Shown here: positions 47,706 through 56,158 of the stretch, in pieces
Numbering within the stretch: position 1 is the stretch's first letter
How the letters are laid out: every line of letters begins with the position of its first letter
NCBI GenBank assembly: GCA_937870635.1
Contig: CALMZP010000098.1
Span: 1-62,084, forward strand
Reading direction: 5' to 3'
From: an uncultured Acidobacteriota bacterium
GTDB lineage: Bacteria; Acidobacteriota; Thermoanaerobaculia; Gp7-AA8
DNA length: 62,084 nt
Translations under genes and position numbers: made by a program
The notes under the pieces: model-generated
What the model was told of the DNA's origin: nothing
The model's input: only the letters and a program-made list of their open reading frames with translations
Databases searched by the model: none

Positions 47706-48760
47706 CACGTACTCTCCCGCGACAGCGCCATCGATTGCTGGGGGGAAAGGAGACCCGGACCCATCTGCGCGACGACCTTCGTGCCTTCCGGCTCGACGGT
47801 GTAGTGCATGCGGGGCATGCCGTGTTCGAGCATGAAACGCTCGAGCGTCTTTGGCTTGCTCGGCGTGTAGAGCATGAGGAATCCACCGCCGCCTGCCCCG
47901 ATGATCTTGCCGCCGAGGACGCCGAAACGCTGGCGTACGGTGTCGTAAATCTCGTCGACGCGGCTCAACGAGATCTTCTTCGACATCTTCTTCTTGTTCT
48001 GCCAGTGTTCATCGAGGAGCTGGCCCCACGTATCGAAGTTGTTCGATTCGACGGCTTCCAGGATGCGGTAGCCGAGGTCTTTGATGCGGTGAAGGCTTTC
48101 CGACACGCGGGCGTGATCGGAGCTGTCCTTTTTCTGCATGGCGACGTTCTGATCGGCCAGTACTTCGCGGGCGTCTCTCTGCGCGCCCGTGTAATAGATG
48201 TGGGTATGCGCGACGAATTCGGCGACGTCGCTGCTGCTGGGCCGGAGCTGCCGGACTTCGACCTTCCCGTCGCGGGCGATCTCCATCACCGTGAGGCCGC
48301 CGAATGCGGCCATGTACTGATCCTGTTTGCCGATCCCTTCCTTGAGGATGTCGAGCTCGATGTGACAGGCCTCTTCTGCGAGAGTCTGCAGCGGCACGTA
48401 GTCGCGCCGGTCGTGATGAAGCGCGTTGAGGAGTCCGACCAGGTAGCAGCTCGAGGATCCGAGTCCGGTTCCGGCCGGAAGGTCGGCCATGGAGGCGACC
48501 TCGAAATTGCTCTCGACCTTATGCATGCGAAGCGCTTCGCGGGCCAGCTCGTGGCGCAGCTCGCCCACGTGATCGACGACCTCACTCTGCGTGTAGTGGA
48601 GGACGATCTTGCTGCCGACGACCGGCCTGTTCACGCTCACGTACATGTACTTGTCCAGGCCCATGGCGAAGATGAAGCCGCGGTTCTGGGAGTAATAGGA
48701 AGGGAGGTCCGTGCCGCCTCCACCCAGCGTGACGCGGAAGGGCGTCCGCGTGACGATCAC
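47705..48760 (-). CDS. GHMP kinase, D-glycero-alpha-D-manno-heptose 7-phosphate kinase-like (HddA)
   Basis: 351 residues from GTG 48760, which overlaps the transaldolase stop. Sugar-end motif RTPFRVTLGGGGTDLPSYYS; ATP motif DLPAGTGLGSSSCYLVGLLN; C-terminal GGKIIGAGGGGFLMLY. HddA phosphorylates heptose 7-phosphate at C1. Length and motifs fit; upstream frame (to 48940) is a shadow. Confidence 0.82.
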   Translation of the reverse strand: MIVTRTPFRVTLGGGGTDLPSYYSQNRGFIFAMGLDKYMYVSVNRPVVGSKIVLHYTQSEVVDHVGELRHELAREALRMHKVESNFEVASMADLPAGTGLGSSSCYLVGLLNALHHDRRDYVPLQTLAEEACHIELDILKEGIGKQDQYMAAFGGLTVMEIARDGKVEVRQLRPSSSDVAEFVAHTHIYYTGAQRDAREVLADQNVAMQKKDSSDHARVSESLHRIKDLGYRILEAVESNNFDTWGQLLDEHWQNKKKMSKKISLSRVDEIYDTVRQRFGVLGGKIIGAGGGGFLMLYTPSKPKTLERFMLEHGMPRMHYTVEPEGTKVVAQMGPGLLSPQQSMALSREST

Positions 48761-49470
48761 AGCCTGAATCCCGCCGCCGCGGCGTCCTGGTAGAACATCC
48801 TGACCGTGTCGAGGGACAGCTCGTCGAGCGACTTTCCGACCATCGCCAGCTTCTTCAGGATGTCGGGCGTCACGGTGATGATGTGGCAGCCGCACTCGTC
48901 GGCCTGGATGATGTTCAGGAGCTCGCGCGGACTGGCCCACAGAAGCTGGGCTTTCGGTTTGGCATCGACGATTTCCCGCGCTTCCTTCATGAGCGGAACC
49001 GGGTCGCGGCCCGTATCCGCGATGCGGCCGGCGAAAACCGAGACGATCGCCGGAACATTTGCGTCGAGTGCGTCGACGACATCCTTCACCTGCTGCAAGG
49101 TGAGGATCGCGGTGACATTGAGCTTCACCCCCGCCTTCGACAGGCGGCGGATCAGAGGCACAGCCGTTTCGCCGCGGGTATTGGTGATCGGAATCTTGAC
49201 GAACACGCCCTCGCCCCAGGTCGAGATGAGCTTCGCCTGGCGCTCCATCTCGTCGAACTCGTCCGCGAATACCTCGAACGAGATCGGCATGCCCGACACG
49301 GCCTGAAGCGCGTCCTTCGCGAAGGATTCGTAGTCGGTGATGCCTGACTTGCGCATCAGCGTCGGATTCGTGGTGAAACCCTTCACCAGGCCTGCGGCGC
49401 GCGCGGCGACCATGTCGCGCACATCCGCACCGTCGGAGTAGAGGTGGATGCGTAGATTCGGCGTCGGCAT
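48757..49470 (-). CDS. Transaldolase-family protein
   Basis: 237 residues from MPTPNLRIHLYSDGADVRDM. Schiff-base Lys is expected in KLNVTAILTLQQVKDVVDAL-like strand region (VKLNVTAI); GFTTNPTLMRKSGI is the usual substrate loop. The short form resembles TalC/fructose-6-phosphate aldolases. Placed between heptose genes, it could supply sedoheptulose 7-phosphate or interconvert its precursors. ATGA overlaps on both sides. Confidence 0.82.
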   Translation of the reverse strand: MPTPNLRIHLYSDGADVRDMVAARAAGLVKGFTTNPTLMRKSGITDYESFAKDALQAVSGMPISFEVFADEFDEMERQAKLISTWGEGVFVKIPITNTRGETAVPLIRRLSKAGVKLNVTAILTLQQVKDVVDALDANVPAIVSVFAGRIADTGRDPVPLMKEAREIVDAKPKAQLLWASPRELLNIIQADECGCHIITVTPDILKKLAMVGKSLDELSLDTVRMFYQDAAAAGFRL

Positions 49471-50033
49471 CAAGCGATCTTTTGAACCAGTTCTGCCAGA
49501 TCCGCGCAAACGAGGTCGGGTCTGACCGTCCCGCGCCGCGCCTCTGAATGTTCGTATTCTATCAGCGCAGTGCGGCACCCCGCGCTGCGGCCGGCTTCGA
49601 TGTCCGTGCCGGAGTCGCCGGCCATCCACGACTTCGTCAGATCGACGTCATATCTAGCAGCCGCTTCGCGGAGGAGATGCGGGCTCGGTTTGCGGCACTG
49701 GCATGGCCCGAACCCCGGAATCTGCGAATCGGGATGGTGGTAGCACACGAAAGATCCCGTGATGACGACCCCAGCCTCCCCAAGTCGCTCCAACACCCGT
49801 TCGTGGACCTGCTGCAGGCTTTCCAGCGAACACTTTCCCTTCGCATAACTCGGTTGATTGGTGATCAGGAACAGGAGCCATCCGCGGCGGATCGCTTCGC
49901 GGAGAGGCGACTCGATTCCCGGCAGCATCCGAAGCTCTTCGACGCTGCGCGGCGACTCCCACTCGCCATGTGAGGGGTAGAACACCAGCTCATTGATCAC
50001 TCCGTCGCGATCCAGAAAAAGCCCTCGGTTCAT
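49470..50033 (-). CDS. gmhB: D,D-heptose 1,7-bisphosphate phosphatase (GmhB)
   Basis: 187 residues. HAD motif I LFLDRDGVINE, Thr in LLFLITNQPSY, zinc loop CYHHPDSQIPGFGPCQCRKP with Cys/His ligands, and MAGDSGTDIEAG (motif III). Removes the C7 phosphate of heptose bisphosphate. The middle step of the heptose route. Confidence 0.9.
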   Translation of the reverse strand: MNRGLFLDRDGVINELVFYPSHGEWESPRSVEELRMLPGIESPLREAIRRGWLLFLITNQPSYAKGKCSLESLQQVHERVLERLGEAGVVITGSFVCYHHPDSQIPGFGPCQCRKPSPHLLREAAARYDVDLTKSWMAGDSGTDIEAGRSAGCRTALIEYEHSEARRGTVRPDLVCADLAELVQKIA

Positions 50034-50398
50034 GAGGCGCGGGGGTCCTGGGCTGGCTTCGCGTCCTGCTCGCGTGCCGCGTTCTCGATCGCGATGTGCC
50101 GGACGATCTTCGTCATCTGCTCGTCGAGCCGCCGGAAGCGGAGATACGTCGCGAAGAACGCAACGAATCCAACGAGGATGAAGACGTAGAGGACCAGATC
50201 CGTTCCCCGCCCGATTCCGAGAACCTGAGCGAGCCAGACCAGAAGATCAGGGAAGGCGATGGCAATCGCAGCGGAGAGCCACAGCAGAATCCAGCCGAGG
50301 CCGATCCGCGGCGTCACGCGGCTTCGCGCGGTTGCCACCGCGGTGATGACGATGAGAATCGCCAGAAGTGGGAGAGTCACCAGCTGGAAGGTCGTCAT
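50030..50398 (-). CDS. DUF2304 small membrane protein
   Basis: 122 residues with three hydrophobic segments: FQLVTLPLLAILIVITAVAT, WILLWLSAAIAIAFPDLLVW and DLVLYVFILVGFVAFFATYL, then a polar coiled end. DUF2304 proteins often sit next to family 2 glycosyltransferases, as here, and may anchor or flip the lipid-linked sugar. Overlaps both neighbours by four bases. Confidence 0.8.
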   Translation of the reverse strand: MTTFQLVTLPLLAILIVITAVATARSRVTPRIGLGWILLWLSAAIAIAFPDLLVWLAQVLGIGRGTDLVLYVFILVGFVAFFATYLRFRRLDEQMTKIVRHIAIENAAREQDAKPAQDPRAS

Positions 50399-51081
50399 CG
50401 GAAGAGCCTCTTGAACAGGTAGTCGAATGCGATCCGGAACGCGGCCAGCCCGGACTGCCCTTTGCTCATTGAGTACTCGGAGTACCGGATGACCACAGGA
50501 ACTTCCGTCACCCGGAGCTGATGGCGCCGGATCTGGTCAACGATCTCACTCGCGTGAGCCATGCCGTCGAGCGTGATCCTGATCTTCTCGGCGGCCGTGC
50601 GCCGCAGCGCTCTCAACCCGTTGTGTGCGTCCGTCAGCGGGACACCGGAGGTGATCCGCATGAACTGCGTCGCGACGCGGAGGACGGCGCGGCGCCGGGC
50701 CGGCACCTTCGATTGACGGTCGAGAAAGCGCGAGCCAATCGCCAGGTCGGCGTTCGTTTGATCGAGCGCATCGAGAAGCCGGTCGATGTCTTCGACACGG
50801 TGCTGACCGTCGGCGTCGAACGTCACGATCACTTCTCCGCCGCAGCGGAGGCCGTATTCGATGCCCGTCTGGAGGGCTGCACCCTGACCGCGATTGAGAA
50901 CGTGACGGAGGACGATCGCTCCGGCGCGCCGTGCCTCGGCAGCCGTGGCATCGCGCGAGCCGTCGTCGACCACGATCACGTTCGGATACGCGCGCCGCAG
51001 CTCGTCGACCACGCCGAAGACCGCCGCTGCCTCGTTGTACGCCGGCACGACGACGTAGACGCCACCCCGAGAGATCTGCAT
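50395..51081 (-). CDS. Family 2 glycosyltransferase (DPM1/GtrB type)
   Basis: 228 residues: VYVVVPAYNEAAAVFGVVDE, IVVDDGSRDATAAEARRAGA, VIVTFDADGQHRVEDIDRLL and a C-terminal VVIRYSEYSMSKGQSGLAAF. Typical polyprenyl-phosphate hexosyltransferase. Upstream in-frame sequence (to 51285) overlaps the membrane protein gene and is rejected. Confidence 0.87.
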   Translation of the reverse strand: MQISRGGVYVVVPAYNEAAAVFGVVDELRRAYPNVIVVDDGSRDATAAEARRAGAIVLRHVLNRGQGAALQTGIEYGLRCGGEVIVTFDADGQHRVEDIDRLLDALDQTNADLAIGSRFLDRQSKVPARRRAVLRVATQFMRITSGVPLTDAHNGLRALRRTAAEKIRITLDGMAHASEIVDQIRRHQLRVTEVPVVIRYSEYSMSKGQSGLAAFRIAFDYLFKRLFR

Positions 51082-53063
51082 CAGTGAATGCGCCGGAAGA
51101 CCGCCTGATTCGTAACTCGATTGTAGACCACCAGCTCGAACCGCCGATCCTTCTGGAGCGCGTCGAGTACACGCATCTCTTCCGGGCCCGGCTTTCCCCG
51201 CACGAGAAAGCGGCGCGCCTGGCTGAGGTCCTTGAAGTCCGGATGTTCCCATATCGACGCGTAACTCCGGTCGATCGCAACCCACCGGACGCTCTCCGGG
51301 ATCTCCACCGGCCCGACTCCCGGAGGAATGAAATGAACCGGCCGCGTCAACTCCCTGCCGAAGGCCGGGTGAATCCAGGTCCCGTATCCCGCGTCGATCG
51401 CCACGGCATCCTGCGGCCCGGCGCGGCGGTCGACCAGCGATGCTGCGCGGTTGGCATCGAAGGCGACGACCCTCGTCCCCCGATTCTTCGCGGCCCAGCG
51501 CACGTACTCCATCGGCGCGAACGTGTCATTCACCGCATTGTCGACGGCGTATGCACCGAACGAGACCGCCGCAATCACCGCCAGCGGAAGAGTCCAGCGG
51601 CCTCTCAGCAGCGGACCGACCGTCCATCCGAACACGATCGGGACGACGAACAGCGCATATCTGGGGAGGGAAATCGCGAACATCCCATGGGGCCGGAAAT
51701 CGACCGGAAGCATCAGCAGCAAAGCGGCTGCCGCTGCCGCCGTCACCGCCACCCGCTCATCGTGGAGCGGCGGGCGATCCCGCCCGCCGGCCCCCATTGG
51801 GAGCGGGCGGGATCGTCCGCGGCTCCATCGAATGATCACGACCGGCATCGCGAGCGCACAAAGCGCGAACGGGATCCCCAGATGCGAGAAGAAAATCTCA
51901 TACTTCCGCCAGAACCACGGGGTCTCGGACCATGGCACGGGCAACTGGTACCTCGTTCCGACGAACGGCGCCGCGAGCAGCACGTACGGCGCCTGCCACA
52001 GATTGATCCAGTCGCCGTAAGCCACGACAGTCTGCTCGTCATGCGTGCCGGCGATGCCGATGAGAACGCTCTCGTTCACAGCATTCGACACGTAGACGAA
52101 TCCACCAAGCAGCAGAAACGCGATGGCACCAGCCAACGCGAGCCTCACCATCGTCTTCAGACGAAAGCCGCGAAACAGCAGCGGCGCTGCACACAGCGCG
52201 ACCGCGGCCGCCTGCGGTTTCGTTCCCACGGCGGCCGCGAATACGACCACCATGGCCGTCGCCGTCTGCACCTCGCCGGTCGCGACCCAGCGTCCCGCGA
52301 GAACGAGTGCGCCCACGAGCAGAGCCGCGGTCATGAGATCGTTCTTGTGGGCTCCGCTGTGAAGGAGCGCAACGGGAACAGAGGCGACGAACATGGCGGC
52401 AACGCCACTCGCTGCGGGCGGAGTTCGCCACCATCGTTCGCAGAGCGCTGCCGACGCAACAAGCAGGAGCAGGTACGAAAGAAGGGACAGCCACTCGGTG
52501 ATGTCATCGCTCCTCTCGATGAGGATCACCTCCGCCAGCATCAGCTCGTAGTTCGCCGGGATGTTCCGGATCCGCGCGTCGAGAAAAGATAGATGCTCGT
52601 ATCCCGCCGCCCGTGAGAAGAGGACTGCCTTCGGAAGGTGATGCGCCAGCGCGTCGTGGCTGACGGGGGGGATGATCACGCCGCGCCAGAGGATGAAAAC
52701 GCTCCAGAGAACGAGAGGAATGGCGACGAGGAGAATCGTCGCCGCAGTTGCCGGCGGAACTGAGCCGGCAGGCGCATGCGTGACACCTCTGGTGCGCCGC
52801 CACCATAGAAGCAGGGCGACCGTGGCGACGATGAAGGTCCGGCCCAGCAGCACCGGTGCCGTCATCACGTGCACGATGGCGGTCAGCCAGAGAGTGGCCA
52901 GCCACGAGACGAGGGCGATCAACCCGGTATAGCAGGCGCGCTCGAACGGATCGACGCCGCCCTTCCAGACGCGGCGGCAGATCTCATGTCCGAGGAGGAC
53001 AAACGCCGCCACGGTGGCGAGCAGTAGCACGTATCGACGATACCAGAAGGTATACTCGCCCAC
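51081..53063 (-). CDS. Polytopic membrane protein (GT-C-like)
   Basis: 660 residues from a GTG at 53063 (VGEYTFWYRRYVLLLATVAA); an upstream reading to 53129 would run into the divergent epimerase gene. About 12-13 helices and a soluble C-terminal domain; an acidic extracytoplasmic loop PPVSHDALAHHLPKAVLFSR recalls GT-C enzymes. The loop WSRGRSRPLPMGAGGRDRPP is a translated inverted REP pair (51762-51827, 22 codons). First gene of the 12-gene operon. Confidence 0.72.
   Translation of the reverse strand: MGEYTFWYRRYVLLLATVAAFVLLGHEICRRVWKGGVDPFERACYTGLIALVSWLATLWLTAIVHVMTAPVLLGRTFIVATVALLLWWRRTRGVTHAPAGSVPPATAATILLVAIPLVLWSVFILWRGVIIPPVSHDALAHHLPKAVLFSRAAGYEHLSFLDARIRNIPANYELMLAEVILIERSDDITEWLSLLSYLLLLVASAALCERWWRTPPAASGVAAMFVASVPVALLHSGAHKNDLMTAALLVGALVLAGRWVATGEVQTATAMVVVFAAAVGTKPQAAAVALCAAPLLFRGFRLKTMVRLALAGAIAFLLLGGFVYVSNAVNESVLIGIAGTHDEQTVVAYGDWINLWQAPYVLLAAPFVGTRYQLPVPWSETPWFWRKYEIFFSHLGIPFALCALAMPVVIIRWSRGRSRPLPMGAGGRDRPPLHDERVAVTAAAAAALLLMLPVDFRPHGMFAISLPRYALFVVPIVFGWTVGPLLRGRWTLPLAVIAAVSFGAYAVDNAVNDTFAPMEYVRWAAKNRGTRVVAFDANRAASLVDRRAGPQDAVAIDAGYGTWIHPAFGRELTRPVHFIPPGVGPVEIPESVRWVAIDRSYASIWEHPDFKDLSQARRFLVRGKPGPEEMRVLDALQKDRRFELVVYNRVTNQAVFRRIH
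51762..51827. repeat. REP-like inverted pair I/J inside a coding region
   Basis: Copy I starts GTGGAGCGGCGGGCGATCCC at the left; copy J ends GATCGTCCGCGGCTCCA at the right. The pair spans exactly 66 bases, so the reading frame is kept. It occupies a loop between two membrane helices. Confidence 0.85.
53051..53056 (+). promoter_or_regulatory. Candidate -10 for the epimerase cassette
   Basis: TATACT lies 11 bases before the GTG at 53068, in a 4-base gap zone between divergent genes. No strong -35 is seen. Confidence 0.4.
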
Positions 53064-53067
53064 GCTC

Positions 53068-54024
53068 GTGAAGGCTTTCGTCACCGGCGGCGCCGGCTTC
53101 ATCGGCAGCACCCTCACAGACCGTCTCATCTCCGCCGGACACGATGTCGTGGTCTACGACAATTTCTCGACCGGCAAAGAGGAGTTCCTCCGTGAAGCGC
53201 TGGCCAGCGGACGGGTCACCGTCACGCGAGGCGATGTGCTGGACCAGTCTCTCCTGACCGCGTCCATGCGCGGCTGCGACACCGTCTTCCACATCGCTGC
53301 CAACGCCGACGTCCGTTACGGCCTGACGAATCCGCGCCGTGATGTCGATCAGAACACGCTGGCGACTTTCCACGTTCTCGAGGCCATGCGCGCGAACGGC
53401 ATCGGCCGGATCGTGTTCTCCTCGACCGGATCGATCTACGGCGAGCCGGACGTCTTCCCCACGCCCGAGGATGCGCCTTTCCCGGTCCAGACTTCGCTTT
53501 ATGGCGCGTCGAAGCTCGCCGGCGAGGGCCTGATCTCGGCCTATTGCGAGGGTTACGGGTTTCGCGGCGTCATCTTCCGGTTCGTGTCCATCCTGGGCGA
53601 ACGCTATTCGCACGGCCATGTCTTCGACTTCGTACGCAGTCTTCGCGCGGATCCGACCCGGCTCACCGTCCTAGGCAACGGACAGCAGCGAAAGTCCTAT
53701 CTCTACGTCGGGGACTGCGTCGAAGCGATGCTCCTCGGTCTCGATCGGGCAGGCGGTAAGGTGAACATCTTCAACCTCGGCGCCGACGAATACTGCGAAG
53801 TCACCGACTCAGTGGGCTGGATCTGCGATCGGATGGGTGTGCGGCCCCGGATCGAGTTCACCGGCGGCGAGCGTGGATGGATCGGGGACAGCCCCTTCAT
53901 CTTCCTCGACTGCACGCGCCTCCGCTCTCTCGGGTGGAAGCCGACACTCTCCATCCGCGACGGCGTGATCCGGACCGTCGATTTCCTGCAGGCGCACCCC
54001 TGGCTCCTGGAGGCACGCGCGTGA
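53068..54024 (+). CDS. NAD-dependent nucleotide-sugar epimerase (extended SDR)
   Basis: 318 residues from GTG 53068 (VKAFVTGGAGFIGSTLTDRL). NAD motif GGAGFIGS; Ser/Thr in FSSTGSIYG, Tyr145 and Lys149 in YGASK. Its C-terminal FTGGERGWIGDSPFIFLDCT resembles the epimerase at 43300, so the two are paralogues with perhaps different sugars. A GTGA overlap joins it to the dehydrogenase. Confidence 0.85.
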   Translation: MKAFVTGGAGFIGSTLTDRLISAGHDVVVYDNFSTGKEEFLREALASGRVTVTRGDVLDQSLLTASMRGCDTVFHIAANADVRYGLTNPRRDVDQNTLATFHVLEAMRANGIGRIVFSSTGSIYGEPDVFPTPEDAPFPVQTSLYGASKLAGEGLISAYCEGYGFRGVIFRFVSILGERYSHGHVFDFVRSLRADPTRLTVLGNGQQRKSYLYVGDCVEAMLLGLDRAGGKVNIFNLGADEYCEVTDSVGWICDRMGVRPRIEFTGGERGWIGDSPFIFLDCTRLRSLGWKPTLSIRDGVIRTVDFLQAHPWLLEARA

Positions 54025-55295
54025 AGGTCTGCGTAGCGGGTCTCTGGCACCTCGGTTCGGTGACGGCAGCTTGCCTGGCCGCCGCCGGCCATGACGTCGT
54101 CGGGCTCGACGATGATCGAAAGACGATCGATCGACTCAATGAAGGCAAGCCGCCCGTGCTCGAGCCCGGCCTGGGAACGCTCACGCAGGACGGCATCGAG
54201 GCGAAGCGTCTGCGATTCACGACGGATCGTGAGGCGATCAGAGATCGCGATGTGATCTGGGTCACCTATGACACGCCGGTCGACGACGATGATCGGGCCG
54301 ATCCGGAAAGCGTGATCGAGCACACCCGATCGCTTTTCGGATTCATGAAGGACAACACACTCGTTGTCATTTCCTCGCAGCTGCCGGTCGGGTCAACGGC
54401 AGGGCTCGAGAATGCCTACCTCGCGCTGAAGCGGCCCGAGGCGGTCTCGTTCGTCTACTCCCCGGAAAATCTTCGACTCGGCAAGGCGATCGATGCATTC
54501 ATGAAGCCGGATCGCGTGGTGGCCGGGACACGGAAAGAGCTCGACCGAGTGCGTTTCGGAGATCTCATGGCGCCGATTACGACCAGGATCGAATGGATGT
54601 CGGTGGAGTCGGCCGAGATGACGAAACACGCTCTCAACGCGTTTCTCGCAACCTCAGTGACCTTCATCAACGAGATCGCGCGGATCTGTGAGCGAGTGGG
54701 AGCTGACGCGAAGGAAGTGGAACGCGGGCTCAAGACAGATCTCAGGATCGGCAGTCGCGCCTATCTTTCGCCGGGATCAGCATTCGCGGGGGGCACGCTG
54801 GCGCGAGACATCACCTTCCTCAGCACCATCGAGCCGCTGCCGCTCATCACGAGCGTCAAGCGAAGCAATGATCAGCACAAGTCGTGGGCGCTCGATCGCA
54901 TTCACGCAGAGCTTCGAACCATGGCGGGCCGCAAGGTCTGCGTCTGGGGTCTGACGTACAAGCCCGGAACCGACACTCTGCGCCGTTCGTCGGCGATCGA
55001 GCTTTGCCAGGCTCTCGCATCGGAGGGCGCGCAGGTCACGGCGTACGATCCGGCCGTGAAGAGTCTGCCGCCGGAGCTCGCCTCGATCATCGATCTCAAG
55101 AAGACGGCCCGTGAGGCGGCTGCAGACGCTGAGGCGGTCGTCGTCACAACCGAGTGGCCGGAGATCAGAGAGTCCGCGAAGTCGGCGCTGCCGCAGCGGC
55201 CAATCGTGGTCATCGATGCGAACCGCTTCCTGGCCGCAGAGATCGTGGACCGCGCCCATCTCTACTACTTCAGCGTGGGAAAGGGCCTGCCATGA
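54021..55295 (+). CDS. UDP-glucose/GDP-mannose dehydrogenase-family protein lacking the catalytic Cys
   Basis: 424 residues from GTG 54021. NAD motif VAGLWHLGSVTAACLAAAGH; Lys202 and Asn206 in MTKHALNAFLA, and GLTYKPGTDTLR are conserved. The thiol site that normally reads GGSCFPKD is AGGTLARD: Thr259 replaces Cys. SPENLRLGKAI also departs from the usual SPEFLREG. So ordinary four-electron oxidation to a uronic acid is doubtful; a two-electron or other reaction, or a structural role, is possible. Downstream SDR and oxidoreductase may complete the sugar change. Confidence 0.82.
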   Translation: MKVCVAGLWHLGSVTAACLAAAGHDVVGLDDDRKTIDRLNEGKPPVLEPGLGTLTQDGIEAKRLRFTTDREAIRDRDVIWVTYDTPVDDDDRADPESVIEHTRSLFGFMKDNTLVVISSQLPVGSTAGLENAYLALKRPEAVSFVYSPENLRLGKAIDAFMKPDRVVAGTRKELDRVRFGDLMAPITTRIEWMSVESAEMTKHALNAFLATSVTFINEIARICERVGADAKEVERGLKTDLRIGSRAYLSPGSAFAGGTLARDITFLSTIEPLPLITSVKRSNDQHKSWALDRIHAELRTMAGRKVCVWGLTYKPGTDTLRRSSAIELCQALASEGAQVTAYDPAVKSLPPELASIIDLKKTAREAAADAEAVVVTTEWPEIRESAKSALPQRPIVVIDANRFLAAEIVDRAHLYYFSVGKGLP

Positions 55296-56158
55296 TTCTG
55301 GCCGGGCGGAACGCGATCGTCACAGGCGCAAACCAGGGGCTGGGCCTCGAGATCGCGCGCGCGTTCGTCGCTCAGGGCGCAAACGTCGTGATCTGCGCGC
55401 GGGACGCCGGCCGTCTGAATGATGCCGCGGAAGAGCTCCGCGGCAAGGCGCGGCCGGGACAGCAGATCATCGCGGAAACGGCGAACGTCTCCGACGAGGA
55501 AGATGTCCGCCGCATCGCCGGCGCGGCGATCCACGCGTTCGACCAGGTGCACATCCTGGTCAACAATGCCGGTGTCTACGGGCCGAAAGGAAGGATCGAG
55601 GAGATCGACTGGGCCGAATGGATCCGGGCGATGGAGATCAACGTCAACGGGTCAGTGCTCTTCTATCGCCACGTCGTTCCCCACATGCGGGCGAAGCGAT
55701 ATGGAAAGATCATCCAGCTCTCCGGCGGCGGAGCAACCACACCCCTCCCCGGCATCAGCGCGTACGCGGCGTCAAAAGCGGCAATCGTGCGATTCGCGGA
55801 GACCCTCGCCGAAGAGACACGCGGCAGCGGCATTGATGTGAACTCCATCGCGCCGGGGCCGTTGAACACCCGTCTGCTCGATGAGATCCTCGAGGCGGGC
55901 CCGGAGAAGGTGGGACGCGACTTCTACGAGAGATCCGTCCGTCAGAAGAACGAGGGAGGAGCGCCGCTGGCGCGGGGCGCAGAGCTCGCCGTGTTCCTTG
56001 CATCTGCGGCGAGCGACGGGATCACCGGCAAACTACTGAGCGCGATCTGGGATCCGTGGGAAACCCTGCCCGACCATCGCCAGGACTTGCGCGGAGACGT
56101 TTACACCCTGCGCCGCATCGTCCCGAAGGATCGCGGCTTCGGCTGGGGAGATCGATGA
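55292..56158 (+). CDS. Short-chain dehydrogenase/reductase
   Basis: 288 residues: TGANQGLG at 11-18, NNAG 91-94, Ser144 in LSGGG, Tyr158 and Lys162 in YAASK. Length exceeds a classical SDR by about 35 residues at the C-terminus (YTLRRIVPKDRGFGW). Overlaps the dehydrogenase as ATGA and the next gene likewise. Likely acts on the same sugar. Confidence 0.85.
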   Translation: MILAGRNAIVTGANQGLGLEIARAFVAQGANVVICARDAGRLNDAAEELRGKARPGQQIIAETANVSDEEDVRRIAGAAIHAFDQVHILVNNAGVYGPKGRIEEIDWAEWIRAMEINVNGSVLFYRHVVPHMRAKRYGKIIQLSGGGATTPLPGISAYAASKAAIVRFAETLAEETRGSGIDVNSIAPGPLNTRLLDEILEAGPEKVGRDFYERSVRQKNEGGAPLARGAELAVFLASAASDGITGKLLSAIWDPWETLPDHRQDLRGDVYTLRRIVPKDRGFGWGDR

